DNA of 64,000 nt from JAGOCV01 sp049445855 (GCF_049445855.1 NZ_JBMSDV010000001.1:434001-498000); one strand, 5' to 3'; counted from the stretch's first letter, positions 52,369-61,653 are shown. Notes: generated by a model not told the origin, from the sequence alone. Translations and numbers: made by a program.

Positions 52369-53031
52369 ATGCTGATCGAACTGAACTTCGGCGCCGTGCT
52401 CTCGCAGTGGCCGCTGCTGCTGCGAGGCGTCCTCTGGACGCTGGCGCTCACGGCCATTGCCACGGTGATCGGCATGGTCGTCGGCACCGCATGTGCCTGG
52501 GCCCGCTCCGGCGGACCCGCCTGGCTCGAGTGGGTGGTGGGCACGTATGTGGAACTGATCCGCAACACGCCCTTCATCGTGCAGCTGTTCTTCATCTTCT
52601 TCGGGCTGCCGGCGCTGGGCATCAAGCTCACGCCGGAGGCGGCGTCGGTGCTCACCATGGTGATCAACCTGGGCGCCTACTCCACCGAGATCATCCGCGC
52701 GGGCATCGAGGCCACGCCACGCGGGCAGATCGAGGCAGCGCAGAGTCTGGCGCTGGGCCGCATGCAGACCTTCATGCACGTGGTGCTGCCCCCCGCATTG
52801 CGCAAGGTGTGGCCGGCGATGACGAGCCAGATCATCATCGTGATGCTCGGCTCGGCCGTGTGCGGGCAGATCTCCACGCCGGAACTGAGCTATGCGGCCA
52901 ACCTGATCCAGAGCCGCAACTTCCGGGCGTTCGAGGCGTTCATCATCGCCACGGCGTTGTATCTCACGATGGCCGTGGCGCTGCGCCGCCTGCTGAACTG
53001 GGCCGGTCCGAAGTTCTTCTTCGGCCGCTAG
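52369..53031 (+). CDS. Amino-acid ABC transporter permease
   Basis: A 220-residue HisM-type permease with about five spans and the EAA loop TEIIRAGIEATPRGQIEAAQSLAL. AGGGAGGG precedes the ATG. It forms a heterodimer with the next permease; second gene of the importer operon. Confidence 0.94.
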   Translation: MLIELNFGAVLSQWPLLLRGVLWTLALTAIATVIGMVVGTACAWARSGGPAWLEWVVGTYVELIRNTPFIVQLFFIFFGLPALGIKLTPEAASVLTMVINLGAYSTEIIRAGIEATPRGQIEAAQSLALGRMQTFMHVVLPPALRKVWPAMTSQIIIVMLGSAVCGQISTPELSYAANLIQSRNFRAFEAFIIATALYLTMAVALRRLLNWAGPKFFFGR

Positions 53032-53044
53032 ACAAGGAGCCTCC

Positions 53045-53695
53045 ATGGTCGAGTTCACCCTCTGGGACGTTCTCCGCAACCTCGGGCTGGCCGCGCGCTG
53101 GACCATCGTGCTGTCGCTCATCGCCTTCATCGGCGGCGGGCTGGTGGCCATGATCCTGCTCGTGCTGCGCCTGGGCAAATCACGCTGGGCCGACAGGCTG
53201 GTCGGCCTGTACGTGCAGCTTTTCCAGGGCACGCCGCTGCTGATGCAGCTGTTCCTGGCTTACTTCGGCATCGCGCTGTTCGGCATCAAGACATCGGCGT
53301 GGGTGGCGGCGGTGCTCGCGCTCACGCTGTACACGAGTGCCTTCCTCACCGAGATCTGGCGCGGCTGCGTTGCCGCCATTCCCAAGGGCCAGTGGGAAGC
53401 GTCTCAAAGCCTGGCGCTGGGCTTCTACGAGCAACTGCGCTACGTGGTGCTGCCGCAGGCCGTGCGCATTGCCATTCCGCCCACGGTGGGCTTTCTCGTT
53501 CAGGTGGTCAAGGGCACGGCGCTGGCTTCGGTGATCGGCTTCATCGAACTCACCAAGGCCGGCAGCATGATCTCCAACGCCACGTTCCGCCCGTTCATGG
53601 TCTTCAGCTGCGTCGCACTCATGTACTTCGTGCTGTGCTTCCCGATCAGCTACTACGCCAAAACCCTCGAAAGGAAAGTCAATGCAGGCCGCTGA
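53045..53695 (+). CDS. Amino-acid ABC transporter permease
   Basis: A 216-residue HisQ/HisM-type permease. About five membrane spans and the EAA loop TEIWRGCVAAIPKGQWEASQSLAL are visible. AAGGAGC precedes the ATG. It partners the previous permease and overlaps the ATPase gene by 14 bases. Confidence 0.94.
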   Translation: MVEFTLWDVLRNLGLAARWTIVLSLIAFIGGGLVAMILLVLRLGKSRWADRLVGLYVQLFQGTPLLMQLFLAYFGIALFGIKTSAWVAAVLALTLYTSAFLTEIWRGCVAAIPKGQWEASQSLALGFYEQLRYVVLPQAVRIAIPPTVGFLVQVVKGTALASVIGFIELTKAGSMISNATFRPFMVFSCVALMYFVLCFPISYYAKTLERKVNAGR

Positions 53696-54461
53696 AGTTT
53701 CCACGGCAACCGCTGCCACGTCCGGTGCACCCATCGTCCAGATCACCGCGCTGCGCAAGTCCTACGGCACGAACGAGGTGCTCAAGGGCATCGACCTGAA
53801 CGTCAAGCGCGGCGAAGTCATCGCCATCATCGGCAAGAGCGGTTCGGGCAAGAGCACGCTGCTGCGCTGCATCAACGGGCTGGAAGTGTTCCAGGACGGC
53901 GCGCTCACCGTAGACAGCAAGCCGCTGCTGCACGAAAGCCCCATGGCCATGCGTGAGCTGCGCCAGCGCGTGGGCATGATCTTCCAGGGCTTCAACCTTT
54001 TCCCGCACCTGAGCGTGGGCCGCAACATCATGCTGGCCCCCACGCTGGTGAAAAAGAAGGACAAGGTCGACGCCGCCGAGCACGCCCGCAAGCTGCTGCT
54101 GCGCGTGGGCCTGGCCGAGAAGTTCGACGCCATGCCCGACCAGCTCTCCGGTGGCCAGCAGCAACGCGTGGCCATCGCTCGCGCGCTCGCCATGGAACCC
54201 GCCGTCCTGCTGTGCGACGAAATCACCTCGGCGCTCGACCCCGAACTCGTGGGTGAAGTGCTGCGCGTGGTGGAAAGCCTGGCCGACGAAGGCATGACGC
54301 TGCTGATGGTCACGCACGAGATGAGCTTCGCCCGCAAAGTGAGCGACCGCGTGATCTTCATGCACCAGGGCCGCGTGCACGAGATGGGCCCGCCCACCGA
54401 AGTGTTCGGCAACCCGCAGACGCCGGAGTTGAAGCAGTTCCTGTCGTCGCTGCACGACTGA
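53682..54461 (+). CDS. Amino-acid ABC transporter ATP-binding protein
   Basis: A 259-residue ATPase of the GlnQ/HisP type. Walker A GKSGSGKST, FQGFNLFPHLSV, signature LSGGQQQR and Walker B VLLCDEITSALDPEL are intact. The DEITSALD wording, with Ile in place of the usual Pro, is seen in a subset of importers. It ends the five-gene GntR-SBP-permease-permease-ATPase operon. Confidence 0.94.
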   Translation: MQAAEVSTATAATSGAPIVQITALRKSYGTNEVLKGIDLNVKRGEVIAIIGKSGSGKSTLLRCINGLEVFQDGALTVDSKPLLHESPMAMRELRQRVGMIFQGFNLFPHLSVGRNIMLAPTLVKKKDKVDAAEHARKLLLRVGLAEKFDAMPDQLSGGQQQRVAIARALAMEPAVLLCDEITSALDPELVGEVLRVVESLADEGMTLLMVTHEMSFARKVSDRVIFMHQGRVHEMGPPTEVFGNPQTPELKQFLSSLHD

Positions 54462-54515
54462 GGCCGGACACAAAGCTGTCACACCGGGCCGGTCGGCATG
54501 CCGCAGAATGCGGGC

Positions 54516-55511
54516 ATGCCGACCCCGACCCAATCCTTCCGCTCCTTCCGATGCATCGCTGCCGCTGCCTTGCTGGCGGCAGTTGCAATCGCGTTGCCGT
54601 TCACGGCCAGCGCCTTCGACCTGCAAGGCCATCGCGGCGCGCGCGGGCTCGCGCCGGAGAACACGCTCGCGGCGTTCGAGCAGGCGCTGAAGACCGGTGT
54701 GACAACGCTGGAGCTGGACATCGCGCTCACGTCGGATGGCGTGCCGGTGATCGCGCACGATCCGCACCTCAACCCGTCCTTCACGCGCGACGCATCGGGC
54801 AAGTGGCTGTCCGGCAAGGGGCCGCTGATCCGCTCGCTGACACTCGCGCAATTGCAGGCTTATGACGTGGGCCGCATCGACCCGTCGTCGTCGTACGCGG
54901 GCCAGTTCCCCACGCAGATGCCGCGTGATGGCGAGCGCATCCCCACGCTGGCCGCGCTGTTCGAGCTGGCGAAGAAGCTGGGCGCGAACGACATCCGCTA
55001 CAACATCGAGATCAAGACCAACCCCACGTTGCCAGCCGACACGGCGACGCCGCAGGAATTCGCCGATGCGATCCTGCGCGTGATCCGCGAAGCCGGCGTC
55101 GGGCCGCGCGCCGCCATCCAGAGCTTCGACTGGCGCGGCCAGCAGGCGATCCAGAAAGCCGACCCGGCGATCGCAACGGCGTACCTCACGTTCCAGAACG
55201 CGCGCAACGATTCGCCGAGCGACCCGGCCTGGATGGCCGGCATGCTGCGCCGCAACTACGCGAGCGTGCCGCACATGGTGAAGGCAGCCGGTGGCACGTA
55301 CTGGTCGCCCAACGGCCCCGCGCTCACCGCCGAACTCGTGAAGCAGGCGCAGGGACTGGGCCTCAAGGTCATCCCGTGGACGATCAACAGCAAGGAAGAC
55401 ATGGCGCGCTTCATCGACTGGGGTGTGGACGGCATCATCACCGACTACCCGGACCGCCTGCGCGAGGTGATGCAGCAGAAAAACCTGCCGCTTCCGCGCA
55501 CCATCCCCTGA
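54516..55511 (+). CDS. glpQ: Periplasmic glycerophosphodiester phosphodiesterase
   Basis: A 331-residue TIM-barrel enzyme. I start at the ATG at 54516, which gives a signal peptide ending near TASAF; an ATG at 54498 is an alternative. LQGHRGARGLAPENTLAAFEQAL, TTLELDIALTSDGVPVIAHDP, and the late VDGIITDYPDRL are GDPD-family blocks with catalytic His/Glu/Asp. It releases glycerol-3-phosphate from phospholipid headgroups. The gene ends two bases before the chrA GTG, so the two may be cotranscribed. The symbol is by similarity. Confidence 0.9.
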   Translation: MPTPTQSFRSFRCIAAAALLAAVAIALPFTASAFDLQGHRGARGLAPENTLAAFEQALKTGVTTLELDIALTSDGVPVIAHDPHLNPSFTRDASGKWLSGKGPLIRSLTLAQLQAYDVGRIDPSSSYAGQFPTQMPRDGERIPTLAALFELAKKLGANDIRYNIEIKTNPTLPADTATPQEFADAILRVIREAGVGPRAAIQSFDWRGQQAIQKADPAIATAYLTFQNARNDSPSDPAWMAGMLRRNYASVPHMVKAAGGTYWSPNGPALTAELVKQAQGLGLKVIPWTINSKEDMARFIDWGVDGIITDYPDRLREVMQQKNLPLPRTIP

Positions 55512-55513
55512 CT

Positions 55514-56863
55514 GTGAGCACGCCGCCCGTCGTTCCACCCGGCGAAGCGCTGCGCTTCTGGCTCAAGCTCGGTTTCATCAGCTTCGGCGGCCCCGCGGGT
55601 CAGATCGCGCTGATGCACGAAGAACTGGTCGAGCGGCGGCGCTGGATCAGCGAGAAGCGCTTTCTTCACGCGCTCAACTACTGCATGCTGCTGCCCGGCC
55701 CCGAGGCGCAACAGCTTGCCACCTACCTCGGCTGGCTGCTGCATCGCACCTGGGGCGGCGTGATCGCAGGCGCGCTGTTCGTGCTGCCTTCGCTGTTGAT
55801 CCTCATCGTGTTGTCGTGGGTCTATGCGGCCTTCGGGCAGGTGCCGGTGGTCGCAGGCTTGTTCTACGGCATCAAGCCTGCAGTGACGGCTGTCGTGCTG
55901 CAGGCAGCGTGGCGCATCGGTTCACGCACGCTGAAGAATGGCGTGCTCTGGGCGATTGCGGCTGCGTCGTTCGTGGCGATCTTTGCGCTGCATCTGCCGT
56001 TTCCGCTGATCGTGCTCGGTGCGGCCACGCTGGGGTGGATCGGCGGGCGCTTCATGCCGGAGCGGTTTCATCCGGGTAGGCATGGCGGCAACCGCAGCGC
56101 TGCGGACCGGGCCGACCACCTGCCCGCACTCATCGACGACGACACGCCGACGCCCGCGCACGCACGATTCAGCGCGACGCGGCTTGCGTACATCATCGCC
56201 GTGGGCGCGTTGCTCTGGACAGCGCCGATGGCGTTGCTGCTGGCCGTGCAAGGCTGGAACGGCACGCTCACGCAGATGGGCTGGTTCTTCACCAAGGCCG
56301 CGCTGCTGACGTTCGGTGGTGCCTATGCGGTGCTGCCTTATGTCTACCAGGGCGCGGTGGTGCACTACGGCTGGCTGAGCGGCACGCAGATGATCGACGG
56401 GCTGGCCTTGGGCGAATCGACCCCGGGGCCGCTGATCATGGTGGTGGCGTTCGTCGCCTTCATGGGCGGATGGCAGAGCGCGGATGTCACGGCACTGTCA
56501 GGTGGCAACCTGTTCCTGGCGGGCGCGGTGGCGGCGACGCTGGTGACGTGGTTCACCTTCCTGCCGTCGTTCCTGTTCATCCTTGCGGGCGGGCCGCTGG
56601 TCGAGGCCACGCATGACGACCTGAAGTTCACCGCGCCGCTCACCGCCATCACGGCAGCCGTGGTCGGCGTGATCGTCAACCTCGCGCTGTTCTTCGGCTG
56701 GCACGTGTTCTGGCCGCAGGGCCGGGACGGCGGACTCGATGCGGTGGCGGCGGTCATTGCAGCGTTGGCCGCAGTCGCCCTGCTGCGATTCAAGGCGAAC
56801 GTGATGCTGGTCATCGGCGCGTGCGCGCTGGCCGGGCTGGCGGTGACGCTGGCTCGCGGCTGA
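55514..56863 (+). CDS. chrA: Chromate efflux transporter ChrA (long, two-domain form)
   Basis: A 449-residue membrane protein starting with GTG at 55514. It has two homologous halves of about six spans each. The first carries the CHR signature LGFISFGGPAGQIALMHEELV and LLPGPEAQQLATYLGW; the second repeats it in AALLTFGGAYAVLPYVYQGAV and GESTPGPLIMVVAFV. It pumps chromate and often sulfate analogues out of the cell. It stands next to a Pb/Cd/Zn ATPase and its regulator, starting a metal-resistance block. Confidence 0.94.
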   Translation: MSTPPVVPPGEALRFWLKLGFISFGGPAGQIALMHEELVERRRWISEKRFLHALNYCMLLPGPEAQQLATYLGWLLHRTWGGVIAGALFVLPSLLILIVLSWVYAAFGQVPVVAGLFYGIKPAVTAVVLQAAWRIGSRTLKNGVLWAIAAASFVAIFALHLPFPLIVLGAATLGWIGGRFMPERFHPGRHGGNRSAADRADHLPALIDDDTPTPAHARFSATRLAYIIAVGALLWTAPMALLLAVQGWNGTLTQMGWFFTKAALLTFGGAYAVLPYVYQGAVVHYGWLSGTQMIDGLALGESTPGPLIMVVAFVAFMGGWQSADVTALSGGNLFLAGAVAATLVTWFTFLPSFLFILAGGPLVEATHDDLKFTAPLTAITAAVVGVIVNLALFFGWHVFWPQGRDGGLDAVAAVIAALAAVALLRFKANVMLVIGACALAGLAVTLARG

Positions 56864-56893
56864 AGCCCGCCCTGCGATGCACGCCGCAGCAGG

Positions 56894-57355
56894 TCACACG
56901 TGCCGTTTGCCTGCAGCCTTCCCGGCGCGCGGCAGGGCCTGCGCGTCTGCGCGCTGGTGCAACATCTCGATCAGGTGGCAGGTCGCATCCTGCCCGTCGC
57001 AACAGTCGCGGATGGCGATCAGGTCCTTCTCCAGCTTGCGCAGCTCGGCCAGCCGCTCTCGCACATGGCTCAGGTGTCCATCCAGCGTTTCGCAGGCGGC
57101 CGCGCAGTCGGCCTTGCTGCGCAGGTCGAGGTTGAGCAGTGCGCGCACCTCGTCGAGCGACATGTCCATGGCCCGGCACATGCGGATGAAGCGCAGCTGG
57201 TGCAGGTCCGGGTCGCTGTAGGTGCGGTAGCTGTTGTCCGAGCGCACGGGCGCGGACAACAGTCCTTCTTTCTCGTAGTAACGGATGTTGGCGGCGCTGA
57301 CACCGCTCAGTGCGGCCGCTTCCCCGATCCGGTAGTGTGGATTTTGTGCGGGCAT
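56894..57355 (-). CDS. MerR-family heavy-metal regulator (PbrR/CadR-like)
   Basis: A 153-residue regulator. A winged HTH (residues 1-70; YRIGEAAALSGVSAANIRYYEKEGLL) is followed by a long dimerisation helix and a metal-binding end. Cys84 (KADCAAAC), Cys118-119 and Cys126 (CCDGQDATC) match the Cys pattern of the PbrR/CadR group for Pb(II) and Cd(II). I start at the ATG at 57355. It is divergent from the P-type ATPase, and a MerR-type promoter with a dyad between -35 and -10 lies between them. The C-terminus is His/Arg-rich. Confidence 0.92.
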   Translation of the reverse strand: MPAQNPHYRIGEAAALSGVSAANIRYYEKEGLLSAPVRSDNSYRTYSDPDLHQLRFIRMCRAMDMSLDEVRALLNLDLRSKADCAAACETLDGHLSHVRERLAELRKLEKDLIAIRDCCDGQDATCHLIEMLHQRADAQALPRAGKAAGKRHV

Positions 57356-57358
57356 GGC

Positions 57359-57389
57359 TTGACCTTGAAGTGACTGCAAGGTTTCCAAT
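57359..57389 (+). promoter_or_regulatory. MerR-type promoter of the heavy-metal ATPase gene
   Basis: A -35 TTGACC (57359-57364) and a weak -10 TCCAAT (57384-57389) are 19 bases apart. Between and overlapping them lies a dyad: ACCTTG (57362-57367) and CAAGGT (57377-57382), 9 bases apart. The over-long spacer with a dyad inside is the hallmark of promoters activated by metal-bound MerR regulators. The regulator start codon lies 4 bases upstream. Confidence 0.72.
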
Positions 57390-57411
57390 GATGCCATCGA
57401 AAGGAAAGCGG

Positions 57412-59391
57412 ATGTCTCATCATTGTTGCAGTCCTGATCATTCACATGACCATGCGGACTCGAACGCGCACACAGAGGTCGGCGGTGGCCACCTGCACGA
57501 CCACAGCAACCTGCCCGGCTGGCCACGCCTGATCACGGCGCTGGCGGTGGCGACAGCGGCCGAGGTCTGGCACCTCGTCACGCCCGAAGGCCGCGTGTGG
57601 GAAGCCGCAGGCATGGCGCTCGCGGCGGTCGCCATCGTGCTGGCGGGCTTGGGCATCTACCGCAGCGGACTGAAGTCGCTTTTCAGGGGGCGGCTGGACA
57701 TCAATGCGTTGATGACCGTCGCGGTGACCGGGGCCTTCCTGATTGGGCAGTGGCCCGAGGCGGCCATGGTGATGGCGCTCTACGCGATTGCCGAACTCAT
57801 CGAAGACAAGGCCGCCGACCGCGCTCGGGGCGCGATTGCCGGCCTGATGGCGCTCGCGCCCGACACGGCAGACGTGCGCGGCGAGGACGGGCGCTGGACG
57901 CCCGTCGCCGCGAAGGATGTGCAACCCGACTCCATCGTGCGCATCATGCCCGGCGGCCGCATTCCGCTCGACGGTGTGGTGACGCGCGGCACGAGCGCAG
58001 TAAACCAGGCACCCGTCACCGGCGAAAGCATTCCGGTGGACAAGGCCGAAGGCGATGCGGTGTTCGCCGCCACGATCAATGAAACCGGCGAGCTGCAGGT
58101 CCGAGTGACGGCTGCGGCCAGCCAGAGCACGCTCGCGCGCATCATCGAGGCCGTCGAGAACGCGCAGGCCACGCGCGCGCCGACGCAACGTTTTGTCGAC
58201 CGCTTCGCGCGCATCTACACACCGACCGTTTTCGCGCTCGCGGTTGCGGTGGCCGTGCTCACGCCTTTCCTGCTTGGCTGGACATGGCTGGACGCGATCT
58301 ACAAGGCACTCGTGCTGCTGGTGATTGCATGCCCGTGCGCACTCGTCATCTCGACGCCTGTCACCGTCGTCAGCGGACTCACTGCCGCCGCGCGGCGGGG
58401 CATCCTGATCAAGGGCGGCACTTTCCTCGAAAGCGCGCGCAGCCTGAAGGCCGTGGCACTCGACAAGACCGGAACGATCACCGAAGGCAAGCCGGCACTC
58501 GTGCAGTGGCAGGTCTGGCAAGGCGCGGACAAGGCGCGCGCACGCACCGCTGCGGCCAGTCTCGCGAGCCATTCGGATCACCCCGTCTCGCTTGCGATTG
58601 CGCACGGTCTTGCAAAAGAAATGACGGGCACACCTGCCGAAGCCACCGGCTTCAAGGCACTCGCAGGGCGTGGCAGTGAAGGCGCGGTCGACGGCGAGGT
58701 CTGGCTGCTCGGCAACCACCGGCTGGTCGAGGAGCGCGGTCTGTGCAACGCGGAACTCGAAGCTGCGCTCGCCGCACACGAGCAGCAGGGGCGCACGGTC
58801 ACGCTGCTGGCAGACGCGAACGGCGTGCAGGCCATCTTTGCGGTGTCGGACACCATCCGTGCCCATTCGCGTGAAGCCGTGGCGCAACTGAAGGCGCTGG
58901 GCGTTACGCCGGTCATGCTGTCCGGCGACAACAGTGCCACCGCGAAAGCCGTGGCCGCGCAAGCCGGCATCGACGATGCGCGCGGCAACCTGCTGCCCGA
59001 AGACAAGCTCGGCGCCATCGGTGAACTGCGCCAGCGCTACGGCGCGACGGGCATGACGGGCGACGGGATCAACGATGCGCCGGCGCTCGCGCAGGCCGAC
59101 ATCGGCTTCGCCATGGGCGGTGCGGGCACCGACATCGCGATGGAAGCTGCCGACGTGGTGATCATGAACGACGACCTGCGCCGCATCGGCGAGACGGTGC
59201 GCCTGTCGCGCAGCACGCACGCCGTGCTGTGGCAGAACATCTCGCTCGCGCTGGGCATCAAGGCGGTGTTCTTCGTGCTCGCGGTATCCGGCAGTGCCAG
59301 CATGTGGATGGCCGTGTTCGCAGACATGGGCGCGAGCCTGCTGGTGGTCGGCAACGGGCTGCGGCTCCTGCGGTCTGCAAGGCAGGATTGA
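57412..59391 (+). CDS. cadA: Zn/Cd/Pb-translocating P1B-type ATPase
   Basis: A 659-residue pump. The N-terminus is a short His/Cys-rich tail (HHCC, HSHDH, HLHDH) with no classical HMA domain. It then has TGES (phosphatase), membrane CPC (C307-P-C309) as in Zn/Cd/Pb pumps, DKTGT with the phosphorylated Asp at 351, and GDGINDAPAL. I start at the ATG at 57412 with AAAGGA 9 bases upstream. It exports divalent soft metals to the periplasm under control of the divergent MerR gene. Zn, Cd and Pb preference cannot be separated here; zntA/pbrA are equally fitting names. Confidence 0.94.
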   Translation: MSHHCCSPDHSHDHADSNAHTEVGGGHLHDHSNLPGWPRLITALAVATAAEVWHLVTPEGRVWEAAGMALAAVAIVLAGLGIYRSGLKSLFRGRLDINALMTVAVTGAFLIGQWPEAAMVMALYAIAELIEDKAADRARGAIAGLMALAPDTADVRGEDGRWTPVAAKDVQPDSIVRIMPGGRIPLDGVVTRGTSAVNQAPVTGESIPVDKAEGDAVFAATINETGELQVRVTAAASQSTLARIIEAVENAQATRAPTQRFVDRFARIYTPTVFALAVAVAVLTPFLLGWTWLDAIYKALVLLVIACPCALVISTPVTVVSGLTAAARRGILIKGGTFLESARSLKAVALDKTGTITEGKPALVQWQVWQGADKARARTAAASLASHSDHPVSLAIAHGLAKEMTGTPAEATGFKALAGRGSEGAVDGEVWLLGNHRLVEERGLCNAELEAALAAHEQQGRTVTLLADANGVQAIFAVSDTIRAHSREAVAQLKALGVTPVMLSGDNSATAKAVAAQAGIDDARGNLLPEDKLGAIGELRQRYGATGMTGDGINDAPALAQADIGFAMGGAGTDIAMEAADVVIMNDDLRRIGETVRLSRSTHAVLWQNISLALGIKAVFFVLAVSGSASMWMAVFADMGASLLVVGNGLRLLRSARQD

Positions 59392-59393
59392 GG

Positions 59394-59663
59394 ATGCCCG
59401 ACACCACGCCGTTCTTCCGGGGTGCGGGGCTGCTCACCGGTGGCACCGCGGGTCTCGCGTTCCTCGCGCACTACGGCACCGGCTTCGGCTTCGGCTTCGG
59501 CTTCGGCTTCGGCAAGGTGCAGATGGCGATGGACTGCTGCATCGTGCTGCTGGCGTTGACTCTGGTCGAACCGTCGCGCGTGGCGTGGTCGGTGGTGGCG
59601 GCTGTCGCGGTGAACCTCGTGCTTGCGGTCAACCACAAACCCGGTCGCTACATGGGTACCTGA
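59394..59663 (+). CDS. Small membrane protein with Gly-Phe repeat
   Basis: An 89-residue protein, start at ATG 59394, two bases after the ATPase stop. An N-terminal segment (about residues 8-24) and a later one (about 45-80) are hydrophobic. Between them is GFGFGFGFGFGK, written by five perfect GGCTTC units (59481-59510). The tight spacing suggests cotranscription with the metal ATPase. I do not know the family; it may be an accessory of the pump. A 6-base repeat can vary in copy number without shifting the frame. Confidence 0.65.
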   Translation: MPDTTPFFRGAGLLTGGTAGLAFLAHYGTGFGFGFGFGFGKVQMAMDCCIVLLALTLVEPSRVAWSVVAAVAVNLVLAVNHKPGRYMGT

Positions 59664-59697
59664 GCGCACGCCGCATCCCACGGATATCATTGCCCCC

Positions 59698-60138
59698 ATG
59701 CGCCGCCCGGCACGCCCCTTTCCTTTTGCCCTTCGCATCGCCTTCGTGCTGGTGCTCATGAGCCTGCTGCTCGTGCGCGGCTGGGTGGGCGATGCGATGG
59801 CGATCGGCAAGGTACCGGCCGTGCACGGCGCGACGCCAGCCATAGCGCTCGCAGCCGACGCGCCGATGCCCTGCCACGACGCACCAGCCCCCGCCTCCGC
59901 GCATGACATGCACGCCATGGTTGCCACGGATGCAGCCATGAATCACGACATGCCGCAGCACGGCTCCGGCGACGACTGCGGTACCTGCACCAGTTGCCAG
60001 GTCTGCCACTCATCTGCGGTGGCCCTGTTGTCCGGCACACCGCCTGCAGCAACCATGCCGCAGGCGCTTGCCCAGCGCATGACGGCGCATTTCGCCAGCG
60101 CCGAACCCCAACAGGGCTTCAAACCGCCCATTTCCTGA
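59698..60138 (+). CDS. Cys/His/Met-rich DUF2946-like exported protein
   Basis: A 146-residue protein, start at the ATG at 59698. It has an N-terminal hydrophobic segment (residues about 11-28), then a His/Met-rich stretch (MPCHDAP, HDMHAMV, MNHDMPQH) and a Cys cluster CGTCTSCQVCHSS. The pattern suits a periplasmic metal-binding protein, and DUF2946 proteins often precede copper-efflux genes; the match to that family is tentative. It lies just before the TolC-like and multicopper-oxidase genes. Confidence 0.68.
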   Translation: MRRPARPFPFALRIAFVLVLMSLLLVRGWVGDAMAIGKVPAVHGATPAIALAADAPMPCHDAPAPASAHDMHAMVATDAAMNHDMPQHGSGDDCGTCTSCQVCHSSAVALLSGTPPAATMPQALAQRMTAHFASAEPQQGFKPPIS

Positions 60139-60201
60139 TCTTCCTGCCCGTGGTGCGTCCGCCATCCGCTGCGGACGCGGTTTCACCGTCTGGAGATCTT
60201 C

Positions 60202-61650
60202 ATGTTCCACTCTTTCACGGCCATCCCGCGATGGCTTCTTGCTGCGAGCTTCAGCCTGCTCGCAGGCTGCGCCTCCGTCTCGCCCGACGGACTGCGCGGT
60301 GATGTCGCGCAACTGGCCGCAGGGCGACTCGGTGGCGATGCCCCGGCCGCAGCGCCCGTGTTGCCGGTGGTCGACGCCGGCGCATCCCCGGTCAGCGCCA
60401 CGATCGACACCCTGCTTGCACAACCGCTGACGTCCGACGCTGCCGTGCGCATCGCGTTGCTCCGCAACCCTTCGCTCGAGTCGTCGCTCGCCGCGCTGGG
60501 GGTGAGCGATGCCGACCGCGTGCAGGCGGGTCGTCTGCCCAACCCGCACCTGTCGCTGGGTCGCTTCACCGAAGGCAGCACGCGCGAGATCGAACGCATG
60601 ATTTCGTTCGACGTGCTGGGCCTCGTCACCCTGCCCTGGCGTGCGCAATGGCAGGGCCAGCAGACAGAGCTGGCGAAGCTTTCGGCCGCGCAGGACGTGG
60701 TCCGCCTGGCTGCCGACACGCGGCGCGCCTGGGTGCGCGCCGTTGCCGCGCAGGAATCGGCCGCGCAGATGCGGCTTGCCTTCGAAGCCGCGGAGGCGGG
60801 CACCCTGCTCGCACGCCGCATGCAAGGCGCCGGCAACTTCAGTCGCCTGCAGCTCGCGCGCGAAGAAGCCTTGTTGGCCGACGCCAGCGCGCAGATGTCG
60901 AAGTCCCGCCTCGCCGCAGCCAGGGCGCGGGAGCAGCTGTCGCGCCTGATGGGCCTGGAAGCTTCGCAGACCGGCTACACGCTGCCCGCCAATCTGCCGG
61001 CCTTGCCGCCGCTGCAGGAACCGCAGGATGCAGAAGCGCGGGCACTGCGCGAGCGGCTCGATGTGCGCGCAGCACGGGAAGAAAGCCGCTATGTCGCCGA
61101 TTCGCTGGGCTACACGCGCGCCACCGGCTTCATCGACGCGCTTGAACTTGGCTACGGTCGCAACACGACCTGGGACAGCGCCACGGGCGCGAAGGAAACC
61201 AAGCGCGGCTGGGAAATCGGCGTGCCGCTGCCCATCTTCGACTGGGGCACGGCACGCAGTGCACGGGCGCAGGCGATCTACATGCAGAGCGTCGCCAAAG
61301 TGCGCGACGTGGCGCTGCGCGCGCGCAGCGAGGCGCGTGAGTCCGTGCTCATCTGGCGCACCGCGCACGAGCTGGCGCGCCGCTCGCAGGAAGAAGGCGT
61401 GGCTGTGCAGCAAGTCATCCAGGAAGAGACGCTGCTGCGCTACAACGGCATGCTGTCCAGCGTCTGGCAGCTGCTGGCCGAGGCGAGGGCCACGTCGCTG
61501 GCCGTCAGCCGTGCCATCGAGGCAAGACGCGATTTCTGGCTGGCAGACACCGACCTGCGTCAAGTGATGAACGGCACTTCGCCCGCATCGCTCTCGGGGC
61601 TGGGCGCAACGTCCGGCAGCGCAGCGACCACGGCATCGGGAGGGCACTGA
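60202..61650 (+). CDS. TolC-family outer-membrane efflux lipoprotein (copper cluster)
   Basis: A 482-residue channel-type protein. The signal ends with a lipobox LLAGC. The body has the family's coiled-coil repeat (LRNPSLESSLAALGVSDADR, RLPNPHLSLGRF and VPLPIFDWGTARSARAQAIY). It is followed 3 bases later by a multicopper oxidase and then a CusF-like gene, so it most likely serves copper export. Unlike the mac operon, no adaptor or inner pump is next to it. Confidence 0.9.
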   Translation: MFHSFTAIPRWLLAASFSLLAGCASVSPDGLRGDVAQLAAGRLGGDAPAAAPVLPVVDAGASPVSATIDTLLAQPLTSDAAVRIALLRNPSLESSLAALGVSDADRVQAGRLPNPHLSLGRFTEGSTREIERMISFDVLGLVTLPWRAQWQGQQTELAKLSAAQDVVRLAADTRRAWVRAVAAQESAAQMRLAFEAAEAGTLLARRMQGAGNFSRLQLAREEALLADASAQMSKSRLAAARAREQLSRLMGLEASQTGYTLPANLPALPPLQEPQDAEARALRERLDVRAAREESRYVADSLGYTRATGFIDALELGYGRNTTWDSATGAKETKRGWEIGVPLPIFDWGTARSARAQAIYMQSVAKVRDVALRARSEARESVLIWRTAHELARRSQEEGVAVQQVIQEETLLRYNGMLSSVWQLLAEARATSLAVSRAIEARRDFWLADTDLRQVMNGTSPASLSGLGATSGSAATTASGGH

Positions 61651-61653
61651 GAC

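Noticed and set aside
53679..55538. 619-codon open frame on - strand
   Set aside because: Antisense to the ABC ATPase and the glycerophosphodiesterase, both with intact motifs.
57442..59220. 592-codon open frame on - strand
   Set aside because: Antisense to the P-type ATPase, which carries all catalytic motifs.
59481..59510. CRISPR-like array
   Set aside because: The GGCTTC units are contiguous, lack spacers, and lie in frame within a coding gene.
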